Below, in pieces: positions 32,771 through 44,600 of a stretch of 64,000 bases of DNA; position 1 is the first letter of the stretch; every line of letters begins with the position of its first letter. The stretch is from NCBI RefSeq assembly GCF_905220415.1, contig NC_059556.1:2368501-2432500 (forward strand). Reading direction: 5' to 3'. Under the pieces are notes generated by a model. It worked only from the letters and a program-made list of their open reading frames with translations. It was not told the DNA's origin and made no database searches. Made by a program: the position numbers and the translations under genes. The DNA comes from Colias croceus (taxonomy: Eukaryota; Arthropoda; Insecta; Lepidoptera; Pieridae).

Positions 32771-35700
32771 ATGTCTCTCAAATGTTTGGTGTTTATTTAT
32801 TTATTATGTGAACTTTGTAGTGCATATAAAGTGTTAGTGGTCTTTCCATTGCCTGGAAAAAGCCATTCTATATTGGGAGAAGGATATGTGCGGCATTTGG
32901 TTAACGCTGGACATGAGGTATCGTTTTTTTTATTTTTAGGCATGAATTATAAAATATTTGTAAAGGTGAGTACATAATATATTATTTAAATATTAATACA
33001 TGAATCTTTTGTTTTTCTGGAGTGGTCTAATTGAATATTAGATGTTTAGAGGTAGACGAAACATTGTTATATTTATAAACTCGCTAATCGTTATCTATTT
33101 CTGACTTGTGTTCAATTTTTTTTTGAGGAAAAGCTTCTAAGTATATTATATTCAATTATTTTTTGGAATATTTGAGTTCAATTAGACAATATATTTTTGA
33201 TGCTTTTAAATGAGATATCAGTTTATTTCGCAAAATGTGAAAGGCATTATATTAATATCAGCATTCATCAAGCGGTGAAACCAGCTCTTTAAAAAAGGAG
33301 TAATTATATAGAAATTTTGCAATTTTTGACTTTTTATTCTATATGTTCATGTCATTTTCTATTAAAACTTTTCGAATAAACTAATCTTGTGTACGATAAG
33401 CGATATGCAGTTATATTATATATAATTCAAACTCAAACTCAAACTCAAACATTTATTTATTCAATTAGATTTCTTTTAGAAGCACTTTTGAAACGTCATT
33501 ACATATTTTAACATTTACCACTGATTCGGAAAGCAGTATCTACGGAGAAGAATCGGCAAGAAACTCCATAGTTGCTCTTTTTAATCATGTCAGTTTTACA
33601 ATTTAATTTTACAAAATACATTATATGTGTTATATGTACATTATAATCATAATATGCCAAAGAACTGTCCTGTGGTTTTTACGCGACAACCCTCCATGGG
33701 ATTTTATCGTCCATATATTCCTTAAGAGCCAGCGCGCACGAGCAACTTTGTCTCCGCAACTATTTTGTCTCTCCCATTAATTGTATGGGGAGTTGCGTCG
33801 CTACGTGCGCGCACTTTCATACTAGCCCATGGGTGGGAGAGACAAAATAGTTGCGGAGACAAAATAGTTGCGGAGACAAAGTTGCTCGTGCGCGCTGGCT
33901 CTTATACTGTAATAAGCTCTCTGAATTATTACATTTTTTATATAAGTTTTAAATTTAGAACTACTGAACTCTTTATTAATATTATGAGGAATTCTGTTGT
34001 AAAAGCGTATACCTTGACCCATAAATGAATTTTTAACTTTAGCTAGCCGGAAAAATGGAATTTCAATTTTATTTCTGTTTCTTGTGTCATAACAATGTCT
34101 ATCTCCTACTTTTGTGTGTAAAATAAGCGTTATTGTGTACATATAAAATATTATTAAATATATACTGCGACGGTACAGTAAGGTACAGTAAAGTAATGCT
34201 TTAAAATATTAAAGTAAATCCATACTAATATTAAAAATGCGAAAGTAACTCTGTCTGTCTGTCTGTTAGTCAATCACGCCTAAACTACTGAACCAATTTT
34301 CATGAAATTTGGTATGGAGATATTTTGATACCCGAGAAAGGACATAGGCTACTTTTTATCCCGGGAAAATGACGCAATCCCGGAAATCCCACGGGAACGG
34401 GAACTATGCGGGTTTTTCTTTAACTGCGCGGGCGAAGTCACGGGCGGAAACCTAATGTAAAATAAATCTCATTCAATAGAACTGGGAAAGAGAAAAAGTA
34501 CTAGTAACTATTATAATATAAGAAGTGACAAGGTACTTATTGATTATAATCAAAATGAAACAAAAGGAAACAAATATAAGTAAGTGGATTGTGTCAACTT
34601 TAAAAAGCACTTCACCATACCACGTGTAAATTATCAGTTTATACTTTATGCAACAAAATAACTTATTATTATCATTAGCAATAGTACTAGAAAATGAGAA
34701 AATATGATAATAATATCAATAGTTAATATAAATAGTACCTATAGTCGCTTCTTGCTGTTTATCTGTCTATTATTGTTACTATGCAACGTATTTTCATGCA
34801 GATTTTTAATAGATAGAGTGCTAGAGGAAGGTTTGAATGTAGTTGGTTAAGTTTTAGATAGATCGTGAAGCCTAGTTTGTATACTAGTATATTAAATAAT
34901 TCATTATTAAAGAGTAGTGATTTGTGTCCCTTAATGCCTCAATGAATCCTGCAGTTTAAATAAGTGTGATGTCCCGTGTCCCCTAAAGGGGTATGGAGCA
35001 GATGCATTATGCATCTGTTTCATTGACCGATAATATTTAAGGACAAGTAGGTGATCAGACTGAAACATTTTGTTTATCTTCGTCTCCACCGGGATTCAAA
35101 CCCAGGTCCCCTTGGTTCTACGCTCATGCGTCAATCCAGTTTAAATGATAACCATAAAATTATAACATGCAATTTAATAATTATTGTGTTTACGTATTAT
35201 GTTAATAATGATAACGATAATGTATGCCTGCATTATCTATAATCTATATTTTTAGTTTTTACTATTCCGTTTTAGGTCACTTACCTCACAGCCATTCCTG
35301 CCAAGATGAAGTCTGAAAATCTACGGCACATACTGCTAGAATCTAATTTTAAATACTTTCCTGAAGGTAATCATAACAATAAGTAAATAAATAACAATAA
35401 TTATTTAAATCTTTAAAATATTTGTAACGAGTTTAATAAAAGGAGAATGGCAAGCTCCCATAGGACTCTGGGCCTGATCGTTACACTGATGATTTATGGG
35501 TGATTAAATAGATAAAAATATACAGACTCTATGAATATAATAATTATAGATCTTTTCTATGGGATAGCAGAGATATTGGGATATTGATTAAGATCAATTT
35601 TGAATATAACGTTACTAAGGCCCTTCTGCCATTAGGTACGATACTTCTAGAATACGATACTCGCGTAGAATACTACTTAGATATTTGCTGGCTACCCGAT

Positions 35701-38700
35701 GCTCGCATATTATGCGACTGAAAAATGACTAAATTCAACATTATTGTGCCTCGTTTTTGTGGACCGACGTTATAATAATAATAATTCATTTATTTATTGC
35801 AACAACAGTTACGTCGTTATGTCGAGCAATCAGCAATTCCAGTGACGAAGAAGCTCTTGCAGTTTTTCTTTTTTATAGAAATAGAAGACGCCAACGTAAG
35901 AGTAAGAAGTACTGGATTCATCCATATATTGAAAGAAACATAAATTGTAGAGTTTTTGTAGCCGAACGAGAACTACAACATGATGATTAGATATTTTTAT
36001 CTTTCTAACGAAGAGATACGCGCGAGAGTCGAGACGCGATGCAAAAGCGACCGACACGGTGAGTAGTGCTATACTAGTCGCGGACGTGTAGGATACCAGT
36101 AGCGTAGTGTGCGAGCCTACATAAAAATGTATGTGAGATACTCCGCGGCGACTAGTCTCCGAGACTTGCAGGATACTTGAATCGCCTATGCGTATCGTAA
36201 TGGGAGAAGGGCCTAAAACTTCACTCAAATGTCAAACAACAAACATAAACAAATCACTCATCACTGACACAATTATGATTAATAATTTGACATTTTATTA
36301 ATGGCCAGCTACCTAAATAAAAATGTTATAATTATTATTGATTAAGTAAAACATGTTTTTATTTTATAGAATGATCTAAATAAATTAAGATATGTGTTAA
36401 AAATAAGTTAAGTTTTGCTTCTGATTTATAAAGCATTTGAATTCAATAAAATTAAAAATAAAATATAGACATTCATTCGTATTAATCGATATATTCGACT
36501 TTTTTACTCCTGACAACACTGACAATCTCTGCTTGATAAGACCGGTAGTCATAGAAATCTAAATAACAATGCCGGTAGTGAACACATTATCTTTTTTTTC
36601 AAAGATTTGTTTTCCCATAGAATCAGAAGTAAATATTTTACCAAGAATTACTAAAAATTGCATAATGAATTTTAAATATATTATGATTTCTGTAACAGTT
36701 AGGCCCAGTTTCGCCATTCTCCTTTAAGGCCCATACTTTTTCTGTAGCAGCCATTTTTAATTTTAATTTAAATCTCTCGATTGTTATAAATGCTCTGCCG
36801 CGGCCGGTCTATCGATTACGCTATCACATAAAACAAAAATACTATGTATGTGAAACAATGTCTGTTTGTTTGTTGAAAATGTAATGAATGTCGTTTCGCG
36901 GGTGTATCCGCGGGGCGCAAGTAGTGTTGATAAAATAATGAAACGAATCTATAATAGAGGTATTTTTTAATATTTATTGTCTAGACTCTATTATTTACAT
37001 CTATACTAATATTATAAAGCTGAAGAGTTTGTTTGTTTGAACGCGCTAATCTCAAGAACTACTGGTCCGATTTGCAAAATTCTTTTGGTCTTAGATAGCC
37101 CATTTATCGAGGCAGGCTATGTATATATAACATTACGCTAAGACCAACAGGAGCGGACCCATGCGGGTGAAACCGCGAAGCGCAGCTTGTTATAAATAAA
37201 ATTATTGATCTCAATGTTATAATTACAGATGAAATTCTGGATATTAGCAAAATGTTATCTAAAGAAACTGAAATGACAAGTCTTCGAACAGTATTGGAAG
37301 TGATGTACACACTAGCGAATGCTACTGTAAATCATCCAAATGTTCAAAATCTTATGAATAATTTGGATGAGAAATTCGATCTTGTTATAGCAGAATGGAT
37401 GTACAATGAGTTATATGCTGGGTTAGTATTTGTTTTAAGTTCCTATTTTTTATATATTTTGTTCTAAGCAAATAAAGTTTCGACTAGAGACTATATTTCT
37501 TTAAATTATTAATCTATATTAAAGCTGAAGAGTTAGTTTGTTTGTTTGAACGCGCTAATCTCAGGAACTACTGGTCCGTCCGATTGGAAGAATTCTTTCG
37601 GTGTTAGATAGCCCATTCATCGAGGAAGGCTAAATAGGCTATATATCATTACCCTAGACCTATAGAAAGCTACAAAGAACAGCTAGTTTCTTATATTCTT
37701 ATATATTTATTTATTCTTCTTATATATATGTTTCTTATATATTTATTCTTTGTGTCACAGATGTAGAGTATGAGAGAAAAAAATGCGTCAGGAATGTTAA
37801 AAGTATTTCTTACGTAATCAGTGTCTGAAAAAATATTGAGATTGACCAAACACCGAATCTGAGACTCCTTGTATAGAATCCTCGAGTGAAATATTTCTAA
37901 TAATATTTAAATTAAATTAATAACAAAATTGGACAATTTTGTTATAGCTTTCAATTATTATACATCATTGTATTCAACAAAGTTATCTTCCCGAACCAAT
38001 TACACTTGCAGGAATTTATCGTCTACACTTAAAGATTTCCTTTTCTTACAGAATTGCAGCAGTATTCAAATGTCCTCTAATCTGGTCATCGTCAGTTAAT
38101 CCACATCCTCTTGTGCTAGCCCTGATCGATGAAGCACCGAACCCAGCATACGCAGCAGACTTGGTACAGTCTGATGCAGTTCCACCTTTCACTTTCTGGG
38201 AGCGCTGTCAAGAATTATGGACGCAAATACATACGCAATATATGCTGTGGTAGGTTATTTTTAATCTGTTGCCATAGTTAATGGGCTCATTATTCTTTAT
38301 TTATCAATCCAAAAATATGATGTCAAAGTATCAAGAAAGCAAAGAGCAAGTACCCCAAGTATTTGCTGCACCGCCTGATTAATTTGCCAATGTAATGTTT
38401 TCCTGGGTCACTTTTTAATCCTTGTTATTGTTAAACTTATTAAATAATAAAATTACCTTCAGGCAGCTGCGTGCGGGCGACAATCAAGTATACATAGACG
38501 CTTTTACACCACCATTCCAAAAACGAGGCCAGGCTTTACCCCCGTATGAAGAAGTCAAATATAACGCTTCCTTGATCCTGGGTAACTCCCATGTATCTAC
38601 TGGAGAAGCTATTCGGTTACCAATAAACCATATTAACATAGGAGGTTATCATATCGATGAAGTTGTGAAGCCATTGCCGAAGGTAGGTCTTTGTTCTTGG

Positions 38701-40046
38701 GCCTGGCCTATTATAAAAAAAAAAGGTTTAGGATAGAATAAATATTGGATATGAATAACAGACAAAATAACAATTTAAACCATTTTGTATAATATTCAAT
38801 GATCAATTAGAACGCAGATATTTTGTATTTATAGATACCGTAATTTTTATTATAAAATATTAGCATCCAAGCTAATCCACTTAGTACTGACATTTATTAA
38901 TTTTAAAGGACTTGCAAGAAATAATGGACAATGCAAAGAACGGAGTTATCTACTTCAGTATGGGATCGATGCTAAAGAGTCGGTCGATGCCAAATGAGTT
39001 GAAGAGAAGAATTTTAGATATGTTCAGTCAATTGAAGCAAACTGTTTTGTGGAAATTTGAGGAGGACCTACCAAATTTGCCTAAAAACGTGCACATACTA
39101 AAATGGGCACCACAACAAAGTATTTTAGGTAAGAACTGTTATGAATTGTTCATTGCTTGTTAATAGAAATAGGATGATACTACCTAGTGTTACCATAATT
39201 AGTGTACCAAGAACCTAAATTTCAGTAGAGAAGTCTCTTTTAATTATCAGAATTATTATAGAATTTCCAATTATTTTCAGCTCATCCAAATTGTATCCTA
39301 TTTATTACACATGGAGGTCTATTATCAACTACCGAGGCTCTCCATTTTGGTGTCCCTATTATTGGAATACCAATGTTCGCAGACCAAGCTTTAAATGTTA
39401 AAAGAGCTCAATCAAAGGGTTTTGCTATAAAAGTTACATTTGATAACGATGTACCAGATAATTTGAAAGCTGCTATCACTGAAATTCTAGGAAATCCCAA
39501 GTAAGTATTGTTTTAGGACGTAACTATTATTAAATTAAACGTAGTCTTGATTTTTATAGAAGAAATGATAGTATTTACATCGTTATATATATTTATTGTG
39601 ATCAAACAGTTATTAATTTTTAGCCATTTCTATCTGCTGCTTTAAAGATAGCGAATTTTGATAATCTATTTCTTTACAACCATTATTTTTCTGGTGTGTT
39701 TATAGGATTAACATGTTTTGCCAACCCTACATTTAATTCGTTAATTATTTAATCGTTTCCTTAAATTCCCAGATACAGAGAACGCGTCACAGAGCTATCT
39801 TTTGTCCACCACCATCGACCGGTGTCTCCCAGCACGGAACTTTTGCACTGGGTTGACCACGTGGTGAAGACACGCGGGGCGCCGCATCTACGCTCTCCCG
39901 CGCTTATGATGCCCTGGTACCAGAAATATTATCTCGACCTGGTTGCTATCATCCTAGTAGTTTTAATTGCAGTAATTCGGCTTATTAAAATGATTTTATG
40001 TTCATCTAATAATAAGTCAGCTATTGGTAGCAAAAAATTCAATTAG
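32771..40046 (+). CDS. UDP-glycosyltransferase B (complete, 8 coding exons, 520 aa)
   Basis: Exons are 32771-32917, 35276-35366, 37229-37421, 38052-38249, 38463-38682, 38909-39128, 39281-39500 and 39773-40046 (1563 nt), with the same phases as UGT-A and identical lengths for exons 4-8. Signal peptide MSLKCLVFIYLLCELCSA, then the acceptor-side His in GKSHSILGEG, FDLVIAEWMYNELYAG, the donor-side WAPQQSILG, FITHGGLLSTTEALHFGVP and ADQALNVKRA. C-terminal span LVAIILVVLIAVIRLI and an ER-retrieval tail KKFN. Expected to sit in the ER membrane and conjugate lipophilic compounds. Intron 1 (2.4 kb) and intron 2 (1.9 kb) are filled by retroposons, MITEs and a Harbinger-like element. The next gene, UGT-C, points at it from the other strand. 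Confidence 0.92.
33420..33720 (+). repeat. LINE 3'-end-like sequence in UGT-B intron 1
   Basis: CAAACTCAAACTCAAACTCA followed by ACATTTATTTATTCAATTAG and ATCGGCAAGAAACTCCATAG, phrases typical of insect LINE 3' ends. It joins a MITE at 33725 and a LINE coding fragment at 33820-34142 on the minus strand. Confidence 0.5.
33725..33902. mobile_element. MITE with AGAGCCAGCGCGCACGAGCA ends
   Basis: Left end AGAGCCAGCGCGCACGAGCA and right end its complement TGCTCGTGCGCGCTGGCTCT, each joined to AACTTTGTCTCCGCAACTA or its inverse. The right arm holds a small duplication (GTTGCGGAGACAAAATA twice). It splits the LINE remnant around it. Confidence 0.85.
33820..34142 (-). pseudogene. LINE ORF2 C-terminal fragment
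   Basis: Minus-strand frame with LHTKVGDRHCYDTRNRNKIE, FFRLAKVKNSFMGQGIRFYN and AYYSIRA. It is homologous to the fragments at 51611-51982 and 54850-55222. This is the region after the reverse transcriptase domain of Jockey/CR1-type elements. The upstream part of the frame (to 33822) crosses a MITE, so it is a dead fragment. Confidence 0.7.
34209..34455 (+). repeat. RTE-like retroposon 3' end
   Basis: Second nearly identical copy of the unit at 32196, ending GCGGGCGAAGTCACGGGCGG. Confidence 0.75.
35050..35145 (-). repeat. tRNA-like SINE fragment in UGT-B intron 1
   Basis: The minus strand holds CTGGGTTTGAATCCCGGTGG, a tRNA B-box-like block, and GATTGACGCATGAGCGTAGA. No complete cloverleaf. 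Confidence 0.45.
35619..36213. mobile_element. Harbinger-type element with TAA target duplication, UGT-B intron 2
   Basis: Left end GGCCCTTCTGCCATTA.GTACGATAC and right end GTATCGTAATGGGAGAAGGGCC are inverted repeats. TAA directly flanks both (35616-35618, 36214-36216), the target duplication expected of PIF/Harbinger. It keeps a remnant of a transposase N-terminus (35757-35990). Confidence 0.82.
35757..35990 (+). pseudogene. Harbinger transposase N-terminal remnant
   Basis: The frame contains RNRRRQRKSKKYWIHPYIE followed by ERELQHDD and a stop. An Arg-rich start followed by W(V/I)xP(W/Y) and a short acidic helix is how Harbinger-type transposases begin. The catalytic DDE domain is absent, so the remnant cannot act. 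Confidence 0.6.
36999..37185 (+). repeat. TTTGAACGCGC-family retroposon copy, UGT-B intron 2
   Basis: CTATACTAATATTATAAAGC to GGTGAAACCGCGAAGCGCAGC, directly upstream of exon 3. Confidence 0.7.
37515..37690 (+). repeat. TTTGAACGCGC-family retroposon copy, UGT-B intron 3
   Basis: AAAGCTGAAGAGTTAGTTTG to AGAAAGCTACAAAGAACAGC, with GTCCGTCC showing a 4-bp local duplication compared with other copies. Confidence 0.65.
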
Positions 40047-40364
40047 ATAGACAATTTTTTAGTATAGGTAGTTAGCTAGTTTTTTTTGGGAAAATTTGTG
40101 TTCATAATGTGTGAATTAAGAAACAATTTTATTAAATCAATGTGTTTTCAGCAATTTATGAGCTCACGAAATTTGTTGTTATCTATTTTTTTATAAATAA
40201 TATTAAAAAGTTCCGCTTAGCAATAACATAATTATGTAGAATTAAACAATTGTTACACAAATCTTGGTTGTTTTTATTTCGTATTTGTAGCATGTTCATG
40301 AACCTATTGTACATAATATTTCTGTATCTTTGAAAACACAGTCTCTGTTCTCTCTCTCTGTTAC

Positions 40365-40408
40365 ATTGTAAAGGATGCACATGCACAAGGATGTGCATCC
40401 TTTACAAT
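40365..40408. other. Perfect 18-bp stem-loop
   Basis: ATTGTAAAGGATGCACAT (40365-40382) and its complement (40391-40408) with an 8-nt loop GCACAAGG. Confidence 0.85.
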
Positions 40409-41377
40409 ATCCTGCTAAATCGTGTAGTTTGTGACGATCATCGAACGTCAGTTTTTACTCTTTCATCCAGGAAAAGCTGATCCGATTTATATACAATTTG
40501 GCGCAATATAGGTTAACTACAGTTTAAATTTATAATAATAAATCTTATTCATTATTAAATTTATAATATTAGTCTTATTTTGTCCGATTTTCACGCTTCT
40601 AAGGCAAATTTACGTTTAGTGAATAGGAAGATAGGGCGAAGCATTTGCAGCGCGATACAGGTCGGCCAGTGTGAACGTGGAAATAATAGGAAAGGATAAT
40701 GACGGCACAAGCGCTTTTTCGACCGAATCATGTCTGCACTAACCGAGCTACATTTGCTTCGCGAGACTGCTCGCTCTGTGGAGACCAGCCTAACAAAAAT
40801 CGAATTGAAACTAGATTTGAAATTATGTGTCTGAATAGATAACGGATAATATTTTATCTTTTTCAAGTACTGTATATAATAATTATGTAGTTTTAGCGCG
40901 CTTCCGTCTTATTTATTTGATAATAATAATATAATCCAGGATCTATTTATGTTATCTTAAGTACCATACACATACATAACACAAGATTCAACATAGGTAT
41001 TAGAAATCCGCTACTGGGATATCTGATATTATACTTTTTGCAAAATACGTATAATTCGAACGACAAATCGAACTTAATTTCTGTTTCATTAATGTCAACA
41101 ATAGTTAGAGTTGCCACTTGGAAAAAGAAGAAGAAGAAGAAGTTGTGGGTCTTGTTGATTGATTTTCACTCCATTGAATTTCACATAATTCGTAATTTTA
41201 ATTGATAAGAAAAGCCGGAAAATGATGAAAGAATTAATAAAATGAATTGTTTGTGCCTTTTTGAATAAATGAATTGAACAATTATGTATATGTATCCGTT
41301 TCATTGATCAATTTTCTTTACCGACAAGTAGGCCTAACAGACCAAGAAAAAAACTACGAAGAGAACGTATGTATGCG

Positions 41378-41411
41378 CGTTATCTATGCGCATGTCCTCG
41401 CATAGATAACG
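41378..41411. other. Perfect 13-bp stem-loop
   Basis: CGTTATCTATGCG (41378-41390) and its complement (41399-41411) with an 8-nt loop CATGTCCT. Confidence 0.8.
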
Positions 41412-41608
41412 TAGTACTCAAACAAAATCAAAACGATAACAAATCTTTTGAAATTAATTTTGAAGTATCGAGTCCTTGATCGAGTCCTATATTTTGTGTG
41501 TGGCTTAAAATTACACATTAACTACATTTTCTCCGAAATATTGCCATCTTATCTACTATAAAAATTTCAAACAGAAATAAAACAACAGTATAACCCATAA
41601 TTAACAGC

Positions 41609-44600
41609 TTATTTATTTTTCTTATTCTTATCAGAATCAGATTTTCGAAAAACCATTCTGTACATTGTTTTTATAATGAAAATAATTACAGTTAAAGCTA
41701 AAAGAATAACAGAAAGTAGATCGAGGTAGCATTTCTGGTACCAGGGCACCATAAGCGCGGGAGAGCGTAGATGTGGCGCGCCTTGTGTCCTCACTACATG
41801 CTCCACCCAGTGTACCAGCTCATTGCCAGGAGTTGACGGCCGGTCGTGATACATTAAGGATATTTCTTTGGCTTTGGCTTTATATCTGAAATCGTAATGT
41901 AGTTTAAAATGTGTTTTCATTAGCTAAAGAAGAAAGAGAGAAGAAATTTAAAAATAGGTATCGTGTGTATTTTAATTTCTCCAGGTTGAATAATAAATTG
42001 TATCAATTTAGGTAGCATTAGGCAGAATATAAAATGAAACACAGAGGTGTTAATTTCAAAATAAGACTATCATTTACTAAAATTAGGACACTTACTTTGG
42101 ATCAGTTAACATTTCATGGATAGCTCGTTTAATATCAACGTCCATGGTATATGATAGGTCCACTTTTATAGCGAAACCTTTCCTTACTGCTCTATCCGCA
42201 TTCACGAACTGGTCTACCATCACAGGTATTGTTATCATTGGAACTCCGAAATGTACTGCTTCAGTTGTTGACAAAAGACCTCCATGAGAGATGAAGAAAA
42301 GACATCTGGGATGTGCTGAAATGTCCAAAAGATTTACAATCTTGTATATAGTATAGATAGACAATTCTTGTGGCACAGTAGGTTGGTTGGCTGCCTTTTT
42401 CCCTGAAAATGACTTGATCGATATTTATGAAATTTTATATGTACTTTAATACTTATGCCGTTATCAAACTTTATTTCATTTGTACATGCTAATCGTGGAG
42501 CTATAAGACAACTTACCACACTTTCATTAAGTTTAATTGGACTTACCAAGAATACTTTGCTGAGGTGCCCAATTAACAATGTGAACATTTTTGGGTCTAT
42601 TCGGTAAATCTCTCTCGAATTTCCATAGTACAGTCTGCTTCAATTCTCCAAATATCTTCAAAATTTTGCTGGTCAACTCTTCTGGTAAATCTTCGCTTCT
42701 TAAATTAGACCCCATGCTGAAGTAGATCACACCGTGTTCTGCGTTATCCATTAATTGCTTCAGATTCTGAAAATGGCACGTTTTATGTTATTAAAATAAT
42801 AATTATTTTGTGTTATGCTTAAGTATTAAAATAATCTAATAATGATCATGAACCTTTATTGCACTATACAAATAAGCATGCCATTTTTTATTTATGAAAT
42901 TAGTATAACACGTCTTTTTTTTACTTCTTTCCGATCTATTGTCTACACTCTACAAGATACAAAAATAGCTTTTAACTAATTTGGTATTAACAGAGACAAT
43001 GTCGAAATTAGAAATATATGTTCTATAAGAAAATAAATATTGAAGTCCTTACGCCGTTAGTACACCGACGCATTCGCGTGCGGCAGCGAAACAACGAAAA
43101 ATCTGTCAGTAGTATGGCAGGTTTTCGCATATGATATGTCTCACTCTAGCACATAGATAGATGAAAAAGTTGGGTCCTTGTCAGTATTATTTCGCAAGGA
43201 ACTGCGAAATGGCCATTACACAGACGCATTGCGAAAAAGTCATGATTCAATTCAAAATAATTTACCTCGGGAAGGGGTTTAACATCCGTCTCAATATGGT
43301 GTCCGCCAATGGGCTTGAAGTTTTGTGGCAACCTGGTTGCTTCTCCCAAGGATGCGTGTGAATTGCTTAGCATTAGCGAGGCATTGTATTTCAGATCAGT
43401 CAGACTTGGAACTGGTCTGTTCCTACTCCGAACGTGTGGCACGAGATAGGTGTCGTAATATTTGTTTTCTAGAGGTTCTATATAGCTGAAATCAAGGTTA
43501 GAGTTATAGGTTTAAATAGTTAAATCTATTGTACACAATAATAAGAATTTAATCTTCTCTATGTACTATATTATTATTTGTAGAAACACATTGTATAATA
43601 TTCATACATGCACAAAGTATATTCCATGATTATCCGCAATGTTTTGCGTATCCTTCACAATTTATTATTCACGTACTTCACTACTTACTCTGGATATTGG
43701 ATCTGCAGAAGTTTTGTATGTAAAGACATTTTGATTCTTTAATCTTAATATATATAAATCTCGTGTCACAATGTTTGTCCTCAATGTACTCCTAAACCAC
43801 TTAACCGATTATAATAAAATTCGCACACCATGTGCAGTTCGATATAACTTGAGAGATAGAATAGTTTAAATCTCAAATCGTTTTAGTGAAGCCGCGGGCG
43901 GTAAGCTAGTATTATATAGGTATAATGGGTACTTACTAGCTCTGTACGAACATTCCATACATTTGGTTGAACAACTCTTCCGTTCTCTCTTGAAAGGTAT
44001 ACGGAGGAGCGTGACTCGAAGCTGAGTCGGACACATAGGCCGGGTTGGTGAGCTCGTCTATCAACCTTAGCACCATCCAGTGTGGTTCTAGTGAGGAATA
44101 CCAGATGTAAGGGCAGTTGTACACAGCTGACAATCTGAAAGTGGACAGAGAATTATGCAAATACTGGGATAGACTGTTTTATTCGAATTTGCATCGAAGG
44201 TATAACAGGGCTTATTGGTGTGGTCTGATCCAGGATTCATCAAGTAGATTTGTACGACGTACCTATGATTTAATAATATTGTAATGTAAATCTTGAAGGT
44301 ATATAATATTTACTTAAGCCAATTATTTGTGACATAACTATTATTTAAATTACCTATAGAAACCGAGTTTCAATATTTGTAAGCAAACACTGTTGAATTT
44401 CCTTAAATGACTAGGAAGATCTATTTTATACACGGTTTTGTAATAAAATACTCGAGTGCAATACTATATGACCTCGTGGACTATTCAATTGGTATTATGT
44501 GAGCATCGCTGTTAAATAAATTGAATTGACTTTGCACTAGTGACAAATTATCCAATTGCTTCTCGCGTTTCGTGTATTGACTAGCTGTGCCGCGCGGTTT

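Larger units (their letters stand above)
40047..41608. other. Tail-to-tail spacer between UGT-B and UGT-C
   Basis: No gene supported. Contains two perfect stem-loops (40365-40408, 41378-41411), a (GAA)n run near 41125 and AT-rich sequence. Both 3' UTRs must lie here. Confidence 0.6.
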
